NCBI GenBank assembly: GCA_937995735.1
Contig: CALKIZ010000060.1
Location: 1-52,097, forward strand
Direction of reading: 5' to 3'
DNA length: 52,097 nucleotides
From: an uncultured Neomegalonema sp.
Lineage (GTDB): Bacteria; Pseudomonadota; Alphaproteobacteria; Rhodobacterales; Rhodobacteraceae
Below are positions 9,207 to 18,666 of this stretch, one piece after another (the stretch's first letter is position 1; each line of letters starts with the position of its first letter). Below the pieces are notes generated by a model. The model did not search any database. It saw only the letters and a list, made by a program, of their open reading frames with translations, and was not told the origin of the DNA. Both the position numbers and the translations under genes were made by a program.

Positions 9207-9980
9207 ATGCAATATGTTCGGCGAGGCATTTTGATATTTTTCGGGATTACGCTGAGCGGGTGCCAAAGTACCGAGTCACCTGAGCGCTTTATCAAAACGA
9301 TACCAACAAAACCAAAGAGTATTATTTCAAAGCCCGCAACGAATGCAATTACAAAACAAGCAGCGAAAAAAGCTCCAAAACCAGCGCCCCAAACTCCCGT
9401 CTACATTGATCTCGGTCCAATTGAAACTGTCGCCTTGCCAACGGCTCCAACAAAGCCGCTTACTGAAAAAAAGATATTTAGACCTGCAGTTGAACAGCCT
9501 ACAGTAAAATTTGGACGGGACATTTCCCCATCTGCCACCGTAACAGCAGAACAGTTGCGAGCCTCTTCAGACAAAGCATCTGATTTGTTGGTAGAGCAAC
9601 CATCTGAAATATTAAGTGATCGTTGCGATCCAAGCTATTGGGGAGGACAAGCTCCTCCTGCAGATCGTGGCTGCCACATAGTTACCGAGAATGTAGAGTA
9701 TGGAGATGATCATCCTGCCCTGCTGCCCGGAACTTACATTCGATTGGCTCCAAAGTCTGACCTACAATTAGAGAATGCAGGACAAATTTCTCGTAAAGTA
9801 GGCGTGCTCGACACAAGAGTTTCTGATGATGCATTAGGGGCTGTTCTATTGCTGAGACCTGGGCAACAGGGCCAATCTCAGACGGTGCCTAAGGTTGAAG
9901 GAATAAACGAGAATGATTCGCTAGACGTTCCTGTCAACATTGAAACTTTGCTTCCTTCCGTGCTGCTATCCGGATCATGA
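9207..9980 (+). CDS. Unrecognised lipoprotein inside the curli operon
   Basis: A 257-residue protein; ATG 9207 is preferred over GTG 9186 because GGAGCGGAGG sits 7 bases upstream. The N-terminus is a lipoprotein signal: Arg-Arg, a hydrophobic core, then the lipobox LSGC (Cys ~18). Residues ~25-100 form a Lys/Pro/Ala/Thr-rich linker similar in flavour to the CsgG tail. The C-terminal ~140 residues look folded and include a Cys pair in RCDPSYWGG and RGCHIV, and a DLQLEN/VLDTRVSDD segment. I do not recognise the family. Its position between curlin and csgH suggests an outer-membrane-tethered curli accessory factor, perhaps taking part of the role of CsgE or another periplasmic helper. That role is inferred only. 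Confidence 0.75.
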   Translation: MQYVRRGILIFFGITLSGCQSTESPERFIKTIPTKPKSIISKPATNAITKQAAKKAPKPAPQTPVYIDLGPIETVALPTAPTKPLTEKKIFRPAVEQPTVKFGRDISPSATVTAEQLRASSDKASDLLVEQPSEILSDRCDPSYWGGQAPPADRGCHIVTENVEYGDDHPALLPGTYIRLAPKSDLQLENAGQISRKVGVLDTRVSDDALGAVLLLRPGQQGQSQTVPKVEGINENDSLDVPVNIETLLPSVLLSGS

Positions 9981-10024
9981 AAATGTAGGGGATGTTTTTA
10001 GAAAATTCAGTAGGGGATTGAAAA

Positions 10025-10393
10025 ATGAAACCTAAAGTGTTGGCCGCCTTTACGGCGTTTGGACTATGTGCATCTAACGCCTCGGCAGAAGAAAATCTGA
10101 CTGCTTGGATCGCAATTGATCAAGAGAATACGTCTATTACTTTGCAGATCTTCGCGGCGCTTGAACTAGGCGAAACTGGGACTTTTCAATTAACGTCACG
10201 GAAATTCGGGAAAAGCGGATCAGCCGTCTCACAACAATCTGGACGTATCAAATCAGGAGATGGCAATGTGGCTGGGCCGTTTTCTACTTCGCGATTTTCC
10301 CTCCAAAAAGGAGACGAATTAGAAGCTGAACTGGTCGTCACAACATCTAATGGCAGAACGCTGACAGATAAAGTTTCCACTGTTGGCGAATAG
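10025..10393 (+). CDS. csgH: Curli assembly inhibitor/chaperone CsgH
   Basis: CsgH is the alphaproteobacterial counterpart of CsgC, an immunoglobulin-like periplasmic protein that prevents early amyloid formation. The 122-residue protein has GGGGA before the ATG, a signal peptide ending Ser-Ala-Glu, and a ~100-residue beta-sandwich pattern: LTAWIAID, ITLQIFAALELGE, GTFQLTSRKFGKSG, SAVSQQSGRIKSG, then ELEAELVVTTSNG. The phrase with SQQSGRI and alternating strands matches the CsgH type as I know it. It is the last gene of the curli group; the next gene is convergent. Cys in the mature part is absent. Confidence 0.8.
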   Translation: MKPKVLAAFTAFGLCASNASAEENLTAWIAIDQENTSITLQIFAALELGETGTFQLTSRKFGKSGSAVSQQSGRIKSGDGNVAGPFSTSRFSLQKGDELEAELVVTTSNGRTLTDKVSTVGE

Positions 10394-10491
10394 TGGGTTT
10401 ATTCAAATCAACGAGTTTACGCGCTAAACCATGATAGAGCCGAACGGCACAGTTAGTATAACTTTCACAAATTTGGCGCTTACAGGTTCGG

Positions 10492-11409
10492 TTATCTAAT
10501 CAGTTCCGCATGTGATGGAGGGTCAGCCCCGCGCCGTGTACATGTGATCGCAGCGGCGCGGCCAGCTTGTGACAACATCTTTTGCAATCTCTCTGACGGA
10601 AGAGAATTTATAGCGAAATCGGACCCGCTCAAACTTGCAAGTAGCGACGCTTGAAATGCATCTCCTGCACCCACAGTGTCAACGACTGTAACCTCTGGAG
10701 GGGATGCACGTAATAAATCACCACCACGAACAGCAATGATTTCATTCGCACCCCGCGTCAACACAACCATCTTTGGTCCCTCTTTCGCCCAATGGTGAAT
10801 AACATCAACAGGATCATTATCGGGATAGAGGTGTGTCAGATCTTCGTCACTCACCTTTATCAAAGTCGCAGATTGTCGCAATACATCAATGCGCCGACGC
10901 CAAACATTCATATCAGGTTCGATGCCTGGCCGTATGTTCGGATCAAGAGACATGAACCGATTTTCTTTGCGTGAAGCAAGTTCAGCAACCGCATCAGCAA
11001 CCGGTTCAACGACAATAGAGTACGATCCGAAATGCAGGCCGGTGATCGAGTCGTCCAGTGACGGCAAGTCATTTTTCGTTAAACTACAATCTGCAGAACC
11101 TGCGCCGTAGAACGAATACGAAGGTAGTCCAACATCATCGACACCAACTACGCTAAGAGTCGTTCGCCGCTCCGTTCGTATCAGATACTCCGTATCTACG
11201 CCTTCAGATTCAAGGACGCTCGCAAGTCTATTTCCGAACAAATCATTCGAAACACCAGTAAGCAATGCGTTGCGAACACCAAGCCGCGCCATTCCCACAG
11301 CAACATTAAAAGGTGATCCGCCAACGCGCGCTTTCAGAGTTAGCGAATCCAATCTGTCATCATCGCTCACGAACACATCGAATAGCGCTTCACCGCATAT
11401 CAAGAACAT
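10492..11409 (-). CDS. frk: Fructokinase (PfkB/ribokinase family)
   Basis: Phosphorylates fructose to fructose-6-phosphate with ATP in the cytoplasm. The 305-residue length fits the family. Seen: an N-terminal FLICGEALFDVF strand-turn, the VGGSPFNVAVGMARLG signature 1 near residue 30, and signature 2 DTVGAGDAFQASLL near residue 244, where the GAGD Asp is the catalytic base. The ATG at 11409 overlaps the mannitol dehydrogenase TGA by one base, so the two are translationally coupled. It is the last gene of the polyol operon, which makes fructose the expected substrate. Confidence 0.88.
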   Translation of the reverse strand: MFLICGEALFDVFVSDDDRLDSLTLKARVGGSPFNVAVGMARLGVRNALLTGVSNDLFGNRLASVLESEGVDTEYLIRTERRTTLSVVGVDDVGLPSYSFYGAGSADCSLTKNDLPSLDDSITGLHFGSYSIVVEPVADAVAELASRKENRFMSLDPNIRPGIEPDMNVWRRRIDVLRQSATLIKVSDEDLTHLYPDNDPVDVIHHWAKEGPKMVVLTRGANEIIAVRGGDLLRASPPEVTVVDTVGAGDAFQASLLASLSGSDFAINSLPSERLQKMLSQAGRAAAITCTRRGADPPSHAELIR

Positions 11410-12887
11410 CAGACTAATTCGCCATTCAAATAGGCTCCGAGGGTACTGCGAACACCATCACGCCACAGCCGGTTCAATGCCACAGAGAAGCTGCTTCTAA
11501 ATGCATCGTCCTGCCCTAATGAACCAAAAACAGCATCGAGGTTCAGGAACGCGGTAGGATCTTTCCGCGCGTCATGAGCACGATCAGTCAAAATTTTTGC
11601 CATTGGATCATCGATTTCTATTTCCCTACCGCTATCGCTTTTTCCAGCACAATATCGACACCAAAACGCAACTTCCAAAGCCAAGCCTTGAATGGATGCC
11701 CCGGCTTCGATCCGGTCTGCAATACTAGGGAGTATAAATTTAGGCTGTCTGTTCGATCCATCCTGACAGAGTCGCGGAATCGTATCGCCAATCACACTGT
11801 TAGAGAATCGCGTTTCGACGTTTTGAAAATAATCATTGAAATCCACGCCAGAAATTTTTGGAACAGCAGGAATGATCTCTTCATGCACAACTCTTCTAAG
11901 AAACTCTCGCACTTGTTGGTCAGCCATCGCATCATGTACGAGATCAATGTCCAACAGTGCCGCCGGATAAGCGAGGGTGGCATGACCTCCATTGAGAATA
12001 CGCAGTTTCATCAATTCATAGGGGGCAACGTCTGTTACGAACTCGACACCGACAGTTTCGAGAGCTGGCCTCCCGGCAATAAATTTATCTTCTAACACCC
12101 ATTGTCGAAACGGTTCGCAAACGACGGGGCGCGTGTCTTTGATACCAAAAGTATCCGTCACGAGCTTGCGTTCACGATCACTGGTTGCTGGCGTAATGCA
12201 ATCGACCATGCCATTCGGGAACGTCACGTTCTTTTTTATCCAAGCGGCTGTTTCGGGTGAAGATGCCTGCGCAAGACCAACCACAGCTTGCCTAGCCGCA
12301 TGACCATTACCGGGTAAGTTATCGCAGGACATCACCGTGAACGGAGCAAGCCCTGCTTCACGCCGTCTTGAAAGCGCAGCAACGATGATGCCGAATACAG
12401 TCTCAGGCGTATCTGGATTTTCTACATCAGCTAAAATATCCGGATGATTGCGATCAAATCCACCATTCGTCGCATCAATATAATAGCCGCCTTCCGTCAC
12501 TGTCAGAGAAACGATCCGAATTTCAGGTGCGGCCAAAGCATCGATCAATGCTATTGATCCCGGTTCGACAAAGCCGATCATCGAACCGCAAATGCGGGCG
12601 GTCAAACCGGCGGGATCAAGTTCAACGACTGTCGTCAGAAAATCTTGTTCAGATAAATCATCGCGCATTACTTTATCAGCAGATCGCACACCTGCGCCGA
12701 CAATACCCCAATCTTTCGCCCCACCTGCTGAAAAGAGATCATCAAGATAGACCGCTTGATGAGCACGATGAAAATTGCCAACGCCAATATGAATGATGCC
12801 CGGAGTCACCGCCGATTGATCGTAATTTGGTTTTGTGACGTTATCGGAAATTTGCGGCAACGTCTCTCTGGAAAGCTTGATCGCCAT
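11409..12887 (-). CDS. mtlK: Mannitol 2-dehydrogenase (polyol-specific long-chain dehydrogenase)
   Basis: Oxidises mannitol (and often arabitol or sorbitol) to the ketose with NAD+. The 492-residue product is the normal length for this family. The Rossmann part has GIIHIGVGNFHRAHQAVYLD near residue 30, where the GxGxFxRxH pattern is characteristic. The catalytic Lys-Asn-His set is visible in MKLRILNGGHATL, near residue 290. I start at ATG 12887; an in-frame TTG at 12905 is an alternative. It lies 61 bases after the ABC ATPase and overlaps fructokinase by one base. Together the two convert mannitol to fructose and then to fructose-6-phosphate. Confidence 0.93.
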   Translation of the reverse strand: MAIKLSRETLPQISDNVTKPNYDQSAVTPGIIHIGVGNFHRAHQAVYLDDLFSAGGAKDWGIVGAGVRSADKVMRDDLSEQDFLTTVVELDPAGLTARICGSMIGFVEPGSIALIDALAAPEIRIVSLTVTEGGYYIDATNGGFDRNHPDILADVENPDTPETVFGIIVAALSRRREAGLAPFTVMSCDNLPGNGHAARQAVVGLAQASSPETAAWIKKNVTFPNGMVDCITPATSDRERKLVTDTFGIKDTRPVVCEPFRQWVLEDKFIAGRPALETVGVEFVTDVAPYELMKLRILNGGHATLAYPAALLDIDLVHDAMADQQVREFLRRVVHEEIIPAVPKISGVDFNDYFQNVETRFSNSVIGDTIPRLCQDGSNRQPKFILPSIADRIEAGASIQGLALEVAFWCRYCAGKSDSGREIEIDDPMAKILTDRAHDARKDPTAFLNLDAVFGSLGQDDAFRSSFSVALNRLWRDGVRSTLGAYLNGELV

Positions 12888-12948
12888 TAAATCATCCAGT
12901 TCCAATAAACGGTGCTTACTAAGGCTCTCAATCTGCCGATTGTTGTTT

Positions 12949-13950
12949 TCATCTTAAAGCCAGTCCATGCACGTCGAAACGATGCACCCGTGCCCGATCT
13001 GGAGTGAGAAACACCGTGTCACCATAGCCAAGCGAAATATCGCCATCAGCGCGAGCTGTTACTTTACCAACCCCTTCGATATCCACATGAACGAAAGTAT
13101 CAGAACCAAGATGCTCAGAGACACCGACGGTTCCGGTCCAGTCACCGCCCTCAGGTGACAATTTCAGATGCTCGGGCCTGAAACCGATGGTCGTCGCATC
13201 AAATTCCTGAGCCGTTGCACCTGACGCAAAGTTCATGGCAGGTGAACCGATAAAGCCAGCAACAAACAGGTTTGCCGGATTGCGATAAAGGTCTAACGGA
13301 GAGCCAACCTGCTCGATAACACCTTTTTGCAGAACGACAATCTTATCCGCCATTGTCATTGCTTCAACTTGATCATGCGTGACATAAACCATCGTTGTTT
13401 TAAGGCTCTGGTGTAGTTCCGAAATCTCCAACCGCATATTGCCGCGCAATGCTGCGTCTAAATTTGATAACGGTTCATCAAAAAGAAACGCCTCCGGCTC
13501 GCGCACGATGGAGCGGCCAATCGCAACACGTTGGCGCTGTCCGCCTGATAGCTGTCCGGGGCGGCGGTCCAGATACTCTGTTAAGTTCAAGACCTGTGCG
13601 GCATTTTCAACTTTTTTCTTGATATCCGCTTTTGCGACTCCAGCCATCTTTAATGGAAATGCGATATTTTTTCGAACCGACATATGCGGATAAAGCGCAT
13701 AGGATTGGAACACCATTGCCAACCCCCGTTTCGCGGGTGGCGTGTTGCTTACATCTTCACCGTCGATCAAGATCGTGCCACCGGAGACGTCTTCCAGCCC
13801 TGCAATCAACCGCAACAAAGTCGATTTACCGCACCCGGAAGGGCCAACAAAGACAACAAACTCGCCATCATTGACCTCCAAGTCCAAGGGCGGGATCACT
13901 TCGGTCGTACCAAAACTTTTTGCGACCTGTTGAAGAGTGATGCGTCCCAT
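12949..13950 (-). CDS. smoK: Polyol ABC transporter ATP-binding subunit
   Basis: The energising ATPase of the polyol importer, of the MalK/UgpC type, 333 residues. Walker [10 protein letters not shown] is at residues 36-44, the Q-loop at [10 protein letters not shown], the signature at [13 protein letters not shown] and Walker B in [12 protein letters not shown], with the switch His in [13 protein letters not shown]-terminal TOBE-like regulatory domain ([10 protein letters not shown] onward) completes it. The start is ATG 13950, which shares one base with the TAA of the upstream permease; an upstream extension exists but overlaps that permease. MalK-type ATPases can be shared between importers, but the operon context makes polyols the main cargo. 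Confidence 0.93.
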   Translation of the reverse strand: MGRITLQQVAKSFGTTEVIPPLDLEVNDGEFVVFVGPSGCGKSTLLRLIAGLEDVSGGTILIDGEDVSNTPPAKRGLAMVFQSYALYPHMSVRKNIAFPLKMAGVAKADIKKKVENAAQVLNLTEYLDRRPGQLSGGQRQRVAIGRSIVREPEAFLFDEPLSNLDAALRGNMRLEISELHQSLKTTMVYVTHDQVEAMTMADKIVVLQKGVIEQVGSPLDLYRNPANLFVAGFIGSPAMNFASGATAQEFDATTIGFRPEHLKLSPEGGDWTGTVGVSEHLGSDTFVHVDIEGVGKVTARADGDISLGYGDTVFLTPDRARVHRFDVHGLALR

Positions 13951-14780
13951 TATTTCACGGCTCCGAATGTAAGGCCGCGCACCAATTGTTTTTGACTGAA
14001 CCAACCCATAATCAAAATCGGAGCAATGGCCATTGTGGATGCGGCGGAAAGTTTGGCGTAGAACAGGCCTTCAGGACTGGAATAACTTGCGATAAACGCC
14101 GTTAAGGGTGCGGCTTTGGCGGCAGTGAGATTGAGAGTCCAGAACGCTTCGTTCCATGCAAGAATGATATTGAGCAAAATGGTCGATGCAATTCCCGGCA
14201 CAGCCATCGGGGTCAAGACATAGAGAATTTCAGCCTTAAGCGTCGCGCCATCCATACGTGAGGCTTCAAGAATTTCATGCGGAATTTCTTTGAAATATGT
14301 ATAGAGCATCCAGACGATGATCGGCAGATTGATCAACATCAAGATAACCGTGAGTCCAATTTTCGAATCCAGAATCCCTAACTCGATAAAAATCAGGTAG
14401 ATCGGATAAAGCACACCGACCGCTGGCAGCATCTTGGTCGATAACATCCATAAAAGAATATCCTTGGTGCGTTTCGATGGAACAAAAGCCATCGACCAAG
14501 CCGCCGGTATCGCGATCAAGACGCCGAGTATTGTCGATCCGACAGCGATGATGACCGAGTTTATGAAATGCTTGAAGTAGTCTGAGCGCTCTTGAACTTC
14601 AGTGTAATTTTCTAAAGTCCAATCAAAGAAAAGGAAGACAGGCGGATCGGCAATCGCTGTCGCTTCCGTTTTGAAACTCGTCAGGAACGTCCAAAGGATC
14701 GGAAAGAAAATCAACAGACCAATCGCCCAAGCGATCACGGTGTTTATTATCTTTCGCTGATTTGTGACGGCGCGAGCCAT
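13950..14780 (-). CDS. smoG: Polyol ABC transporter permease (MalG type)
   Basis: A 276-residue inner-membrane permease, one of two that form the channel. It has six hydrophobic segments, starting with [19 protein letters not shown]. The EAA loop that docks on the ATPase is visible as [17 protein letters not shown] with a following LTPMAVPGI. The sequence resembles SmoG/MtlG of Rhodobacter and Pseudomonas polyol transporters. It is spaced 12 bases from the preceding permease and overlaps the ATPase start by one base. Confidence 0.9.
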   Translation of the reverse strand: MARAVTNQRKIINTVIAWAIGLLIFFPILWTFLTSFKTEATAIADPPVFLFFDWTLENYTEVQERSDYFKHFINSVIIAVGSTILGVLIAIPAAWSMAFVPSKRTKDILLWMLSTKMLPAVGVLYPIYLIFIELGILDSKIGLTVILMLINLPIIVWMLYTYFKEIPHEILEASRMDGATLKAEILYVLTPMAVPGIASTILLNIILAWNEAFWTLNLTAAKAAPLTAFIASYSSPEGLFYAKLSAASTMAIAPILIMGWFSQKQLVRGLTFGAVK

Positions 14781-14792
14781 ATTATACTATCC

Positions 14793-15659
14793 TCACGCAT
14801 CCAAATTCTTGCCGACGATGCGCATCAAAAAGAGCGCAAGGATATTGGCAAGAATGATTGCATAAACACCGCCTGCCGATCCTAGACCGACGTTCTGACT
14901 TTCCAACACGCGCTGATAAATCAGATAGGTCAGTGTTTTCGTTCCAAACGCACCGCCGGTGGTGACAAATATCTCGGCGAAGACAGCCAGCAGGAAAATC
15001 GTTTGGATCAAAATCACAATGGTAATCGCACGGCTCAGATGGGGAACAATAATGTGCCAGAACCGCCTGAGCACAGGTGCGCCATCCATCTCAGCGGCTT
15101 CCAACTGTTCACTATCCAACGACTGAATCGCGGTCAGCAAAATGAGCGTGGCGAAAGGCAACCATTGCCACGAGACAATCATAACAATTGACGGGAGAGA
15201 GGCTTGACTGAGCCATTGCACGGGTTCGGCCCCGAAGAATTTCCACAGATGCGCAAAAAGGCCGTTCACCGGGTCCATGAAGATATTCTTCCAAACGAGC
15301 GCCGAAACCGTAGGCATCACGAAGAACGGTGCAATCACCAGAATACGGACAATCCCTTGCCCCCATATCGGTTGATCGAGCAACAAGGCGAGCAATACCC
15401 CAAGCACCAAAGTGATGAGCAGAACACTGCCCACGACAATAAGCGTGGTTTGAACACTGGGCCAGAAAGAACTGGAACTGATGAAGCGGACATAATTGTC
15501 AAAACCGACAAACCCCAGATCGCCGCCCCTTAGAGGTAAGAACTTTCGAAACGAGAACCACAATGTCATGGCGAGCGGAACCAGCATCCAGACAAGCAGC
15601 AAAAATACTGCCGGAGCCATCATTAATCTGGCGGCAGATCGTGACTGCTTGGTCGCCAT
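14793..15659 (-). CDS. smoF: Polyol ABC transporter permease (MalF type)
   Basis: A 288-residue inner-membrane permease. The first segment is APAVFLLLVWMLVPLAMTLW, followed by the usual short periplasmic part, five further hydrophobic segments, and the ATPase-docking EAA loop (QLEAAEMDGAPVLRRFWHI). It pairs with the MalG-type permease just downstream. Resemblance to SmoF/MtlF and the dehydrogenase in the same operon point to mannitol or sorbitol as cargo. The gap to the binding-protein gene is 89 bases. Confidence 0.9.
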   Translation of the reverse strand: MATKQSRSAARLMMAPAVFLLLVWMLVPLAMTLWFSFRKFLPLRGGDLGFVGFDNYVRFISSSSFWPSVQTTLIVVGSVLLITLVLGVLLALLLDQPIWGQGIVRILVIAPFFVMPTVSALVWKNIFMDPVNGLFAHLWKFFGAEPVQWLSQASLPSIVMIVSWQWLPFATLILLTAIQSLDSEQLEAAEMDGAPVLRRFWHIIVPHLSRAITIVILIQTIFLLAVFAEIFVTTGGAFGTKTLTYLIYQRVLESQNVGLGSAGGVYAIILANILALFLMRIVGKNLDA

Positions 15660-15748
15660 CGTCTGGAGGTCCTTTGTCGACGGGTGTGAAATGTTTGGAG
15701 CATTGGGGAAATGTGAGACGACAAACGCCGCCTCACATCAGGAATGAA

Positions 15749-17050
15749 TCAGCGGTAGCCAGCGGCTTCCATTTCATCGTTCGTCAGAGCCTGCGCTTTA
15801 GCCAATGCCTCTGCGACAGTTTGTTGACCCGCGTAAGCTGCCGAGAACTCTTGGCTCACTTCAGTCGCAATACCTGCAAACTCGGGAATGGCTGCAAACT
15901 GAACACCGACATACGGGCTAGGATCGACTGTGGAGTTGTTTGGATCAGCCGATAGGATTGACTCTAACGTCATTTTTGCGAACGGAATATCCTTGTAGTT
16001 CGGATTTTCGTAAAGCGATGTGCGTGCTCCGGGAGGAACATTCGCCCAGCCTTCTTTACCGGCCACCAAGTCAATGTAACTGTTGGACGTTGCCCATTCG
16101 ATGAACTCTTTCGCGGCAGCTTCTTTTTGCGTACCGGCAGGAATGGCAAGCGCCCAAGCCCAGAGCCAGTTTGACCGAACGCCCATGCCATTATCGGGTG
16201 CAAGAGCAAATCCGACTTTATCAGCTACCGTGCTGTCATCAGGATTTGTGACAAAAGATGCCGCAACAGTGGCATCGATCCACATGCCGCACTTGCCTTG
16301 TTGGAACAAGGATAGGTTTTCATTAAAACCGTTGGTCGCATAGCCTGGAGGCCCCGCATCGCTCATCATATTTACGAAGAAATTCAATGTGTCGGACCAT
16401 TCCCGCGTATCGAATTGCGCGTTCCAGTCTTCATCAAACCAACGTGCGCCGAACGAGTTCGACATTGCCGTAATAAAAGCGCCGCCCTCACCCCAACCCG
16501 CTTTTCCGCGTAAGCAAATGCCATTGACTTCTTCGTCGCGATCCGTCATCGCGCGCGCAGCTTTCGCAATAAAGCTCCATGAAGGTGCGCTTGGCATTTC
16601 GAGGCCAGCTTTTTTCATTAGGTCTTCACGATACATAATCATCGAAGACTCGCCATAAAAAGGCGCCGCATAGAGCGTGCCATTATAGCTGAGACCGCCC
16701 CTCATCGCGGGCAGAATATCGTCAACATTGTAGTCATCGGACAGATCATCCAATGAAACCAACCAACCGTTTTTACCCCAGATCGGCGTTTCATACATGC
16801 CAATCGTCATGATATCGAACGCACCCCCTTTGGTGGTGATATCAGTCGTAACGCGCTGACGAAGGACGTTCTCTTCCAGCGTAACCCATTCCACAGTGTG
16901 GCCAGTTTTCTCGGTGAAATCATCCGTCAGTTTTTGCATACGGATCATGTCACCGTTGTTCACAGTGGCGATGGTCAGCGATTCAGCGAGGACCGTCGTA
17001 GACAATAACGATACCGCAGACGCGCCGAGTACAGTTTTTATGAAGTTCAT
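15749..17050 (-). CDS. smoE: Polyol-binding periplasmic protein
   Basis: The substrate-binding protein of the importer, 433 residues, family 1 solute-binding fold. The signal peptide is cut near Val-Leu-Ala-Glu. Typical segments follow: FDIMTIGMYETPIWGKNGWL, APFYGESSMIMYREDLMKKAGL, GMWIDATVAASFV and the hinge-side WLWAWALAIPAG. The pattern matches SmoE/MtlE proteins that bind sorbitol and mannitol. The gene follows the ROK regulator by 82 bases, with GGAGGTAC before the ATG. As the first transporter gene it may be translated more than the permeases. Confidence 0.92.
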   Translation of the reverse strand: MNFIKTVLGASAVSLLSTTVLAESLTIATVNNGDMIRMQKLTDDFTEKTGHTVEWVTLEENVLRQRVTTDITTKGGAFDIMTIGMYETPIWGKNGWLVSLDDLSDDYNVDDILPAMRGGLSYNGTLYAAPFYGESSMIMYREDLMKKAGLEMPSAPSWSFIAKAARAMTDRDEEVNGICLRGKAGWGEGGAFITAMSNSFGARWFDEDWNAQFDTREWSDTLNFFVNMMSDAGPPGYATNGFNENLSLFQQGKCGMWIDATVAASFVTNPDDSTVADKVGFALAPDNGMGVRSNWLWAWALAIPAGTQKEAAAKEFIEWATSNSYIDLVAGKEGWANVPPGARTSLYENPNYKDIPFAKMTLESILSADPNNSTVDPSPYVGVQFAAIPEFAGIATEVSQEFSAAYAGQQTVAEALAKAQALTNDEMEAAGYR

Positions 17051-17132
17051 TTTGTACCTCCCTTTGCTCTTTTGAGCGTTTTCTCATGATTCCGGGCGAA
17101 ATGGCATGGCTCGCTCTGTAAAGACTAAAATC

Positions 17133-18389
17133 TCATGATCTCGATGCCATCATTACCCGTCCTTCAATCTCTTCAGCTTGGAATCCTAGGTTCTGTTCCA
17201 AAAGATAGCGTGACAGCAATGGCAGGCTGGCTGCCCCCATCGCCCGAGCATCACGACCAATCGTTCCCGCAACAATATGCGGCTCTACAATGCCCCGAAG
17301 GTCAATTTTGAGAATTTCCTCCCGTGTTTTCTCGATGAGGCGCGCCCTTACATCGGTCGGAAATCCGCCATCAATCAAAACGGCCTCAAAATCGAATACT
17401 GAACATGATGAAGCAATCGCATGGGCGAGGCTGCCCGCCGTTAAACTAATCCACTCATCAAGGTACTCATCGAACCCGTTCCATTCCTCTGCTCCACTAA
17501 GGGGGCCATTGGAGTCGATACCTGCTTCAATCAACATTCTTTCCAACACCACGATTGAAGCACAATCAATGAGTTGTTGGCCCCGTACCCCATCTCTACG
17601 GATAGGCATTGATCCTAGTGCACCTGCATTTCCACGGTGTCCGGTATGAACCGTATGATTGAGGACAACGCCTCCGCCGATAAAATATCCAACAAAGAAA
17701 TAGAGGTAGTCCGCAAATTCACGACCTTTCCCAAAGACATGCTCAGCACTACACGCCGCCGTTGCGTCATTTTCGACCGTAACCGGAAGGTCAGAAGATC
17801 GTGTGATTTCTGTGGGAAAATCAAAATGCCGCCACGCCTCCATTTCGTCTTTTGGTGCGCTGACTTGATCAAGCCAATTCCAAAGTTCGAACGGCGCAGC
17901 TACACCAATTCCCACTACACGCTTATGACGTGCTGGCCCTAGCTTGGAGCCGAGCTTGGCAAGTCCCGTTTTGACAAATTGCATCAGCGGATCTGGTAGC
18001 GGATAGCTGTATGCGAAAGTCAGTTTTTGCCGAACATGGCCAACGAAATCCATAAGAATTAATTCTGCACTTCGTCGCCCAATCTTTAAACCAATTGAAA
18101 AGACTCCATCGGGGTTCAACGCCATTGGAATCGAGGGTTGGCCAACTTTGCCCCGGACAGGAGCACCGCGTTTCAAGAGACCGTCGTTTTCTAACACGCG
18201 CATGATCACTGAAACCGTTTGAGCAGAAAGCCCGCTGCGTCGTGCGATCTCAGCTTTTGAGAGGCTGCCGTGACGACGGATCAGAGACAACACTAACCGC
18301 TCATTATGTGCGCGAACACCGGGCTGACTCGCGCCCTTGCTCGGGTCCAAAATTCGCGGCCCGATGCGCTCATCACTCACAGTTGCCAA
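17133..18389 (-). CDS. ROK-family transcriptional repressor of the polyol operon
   Basis: A 418-residue regulator. The N-terminal winged helix-turn-helix spans about residues 28-85 (LVLSLIRRHGSLSKAEIARR, then LSAQTVSVIMRVLENDGLL). The C-terminal ROK/ASKHA sugar-kinase-like domain shows GIGVAAPFELW, a VENDATAACSAEH motif and GYFIGGGVVLN. The zinc-binding Cys cluster of many ROK kinases is not evident, which is common in regulators. The start is TTG 18389, with GGAGG 5 bases upstream. It is the first gene of the operon and sits next to a palindrome (18426-18460), so autoregulation is likely, with a sugar or sugar phosphate as inducer (inferred). Confidence 0.88.
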   Translation of the reverse strand: MATVSDERIGPRILDPSKGASQPGVRAHNERLVLSLIRRHGSLSKAEIARRSGLSAQTVSVIMRVLENDGLLKRGAPVRGKVGQPSIPMALNPDGVFSIGLKIGRRSAELILMDFVGHVRQKLTFAYSYPLPDPLMQFVKTGLAKLGSKLGPARHKRVVGIGVAAPFELWNWLDQVSAPKDEMEAWRHFDFPTEITRSSDLPVTVENDATAACSAEHVFGKGREFADYLYFFVGYFIGGGVVLNHTVHTGHRGNAGALGSMPIRRDGVRGQQLIDCASIVVLERMLIEAGIDSNGPLSGAEEWNGFDEYLDEWISLTAGSLAHAIASSCSVFDFEAVLIDGGFPTDVRARLIEKTREEILKIDLRGIVEPHIVAGTIGRDARAMGAASLPLLSRYLLEQNLGFQAEEIEGRVMMASRS

Positions 18390-18425
18390 AGATACCTCCG
18401 TTACTGGAGCACAACCTCTGGCACA

Positions 18426-18460
18426 ATCAATTAATAAGTCAATTAGATTTATTAATTGAT
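18426..18460. promoter_or_regulatory. Probable ROK operator palindrome
   Basis: Perfect 12-bp arms ATCAATTAATAA / TTATTAATTGAT around an 11-base spacer, 37-71 bases upstream of the ROK start. AT-rich dyads with about 11-base centres are typical of ROK sites such as those of XylR and NagC. I see no second copy before smoE or the transaldolase gene. Confidence 0.7.
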
Positions 18461-18666
18461 AAGCTCGTTTAAATAATCTCCAGATCGAGGCCAGCGTGTT
18501 TTAGCTAAAGTGACTTGTTGTGGGCATTGAAACGTCCGTTATGCGTTCCGTCTAACGTCTCGTTTTCACGTTGCGAAAGCTAAGGCTTCCCACTGATTCG
18601 AAATTCGGTTATCAATGTACATAAATGAGCTTGCGACCAACGCGCGAGCCGCTAATCGAGGGCAGC

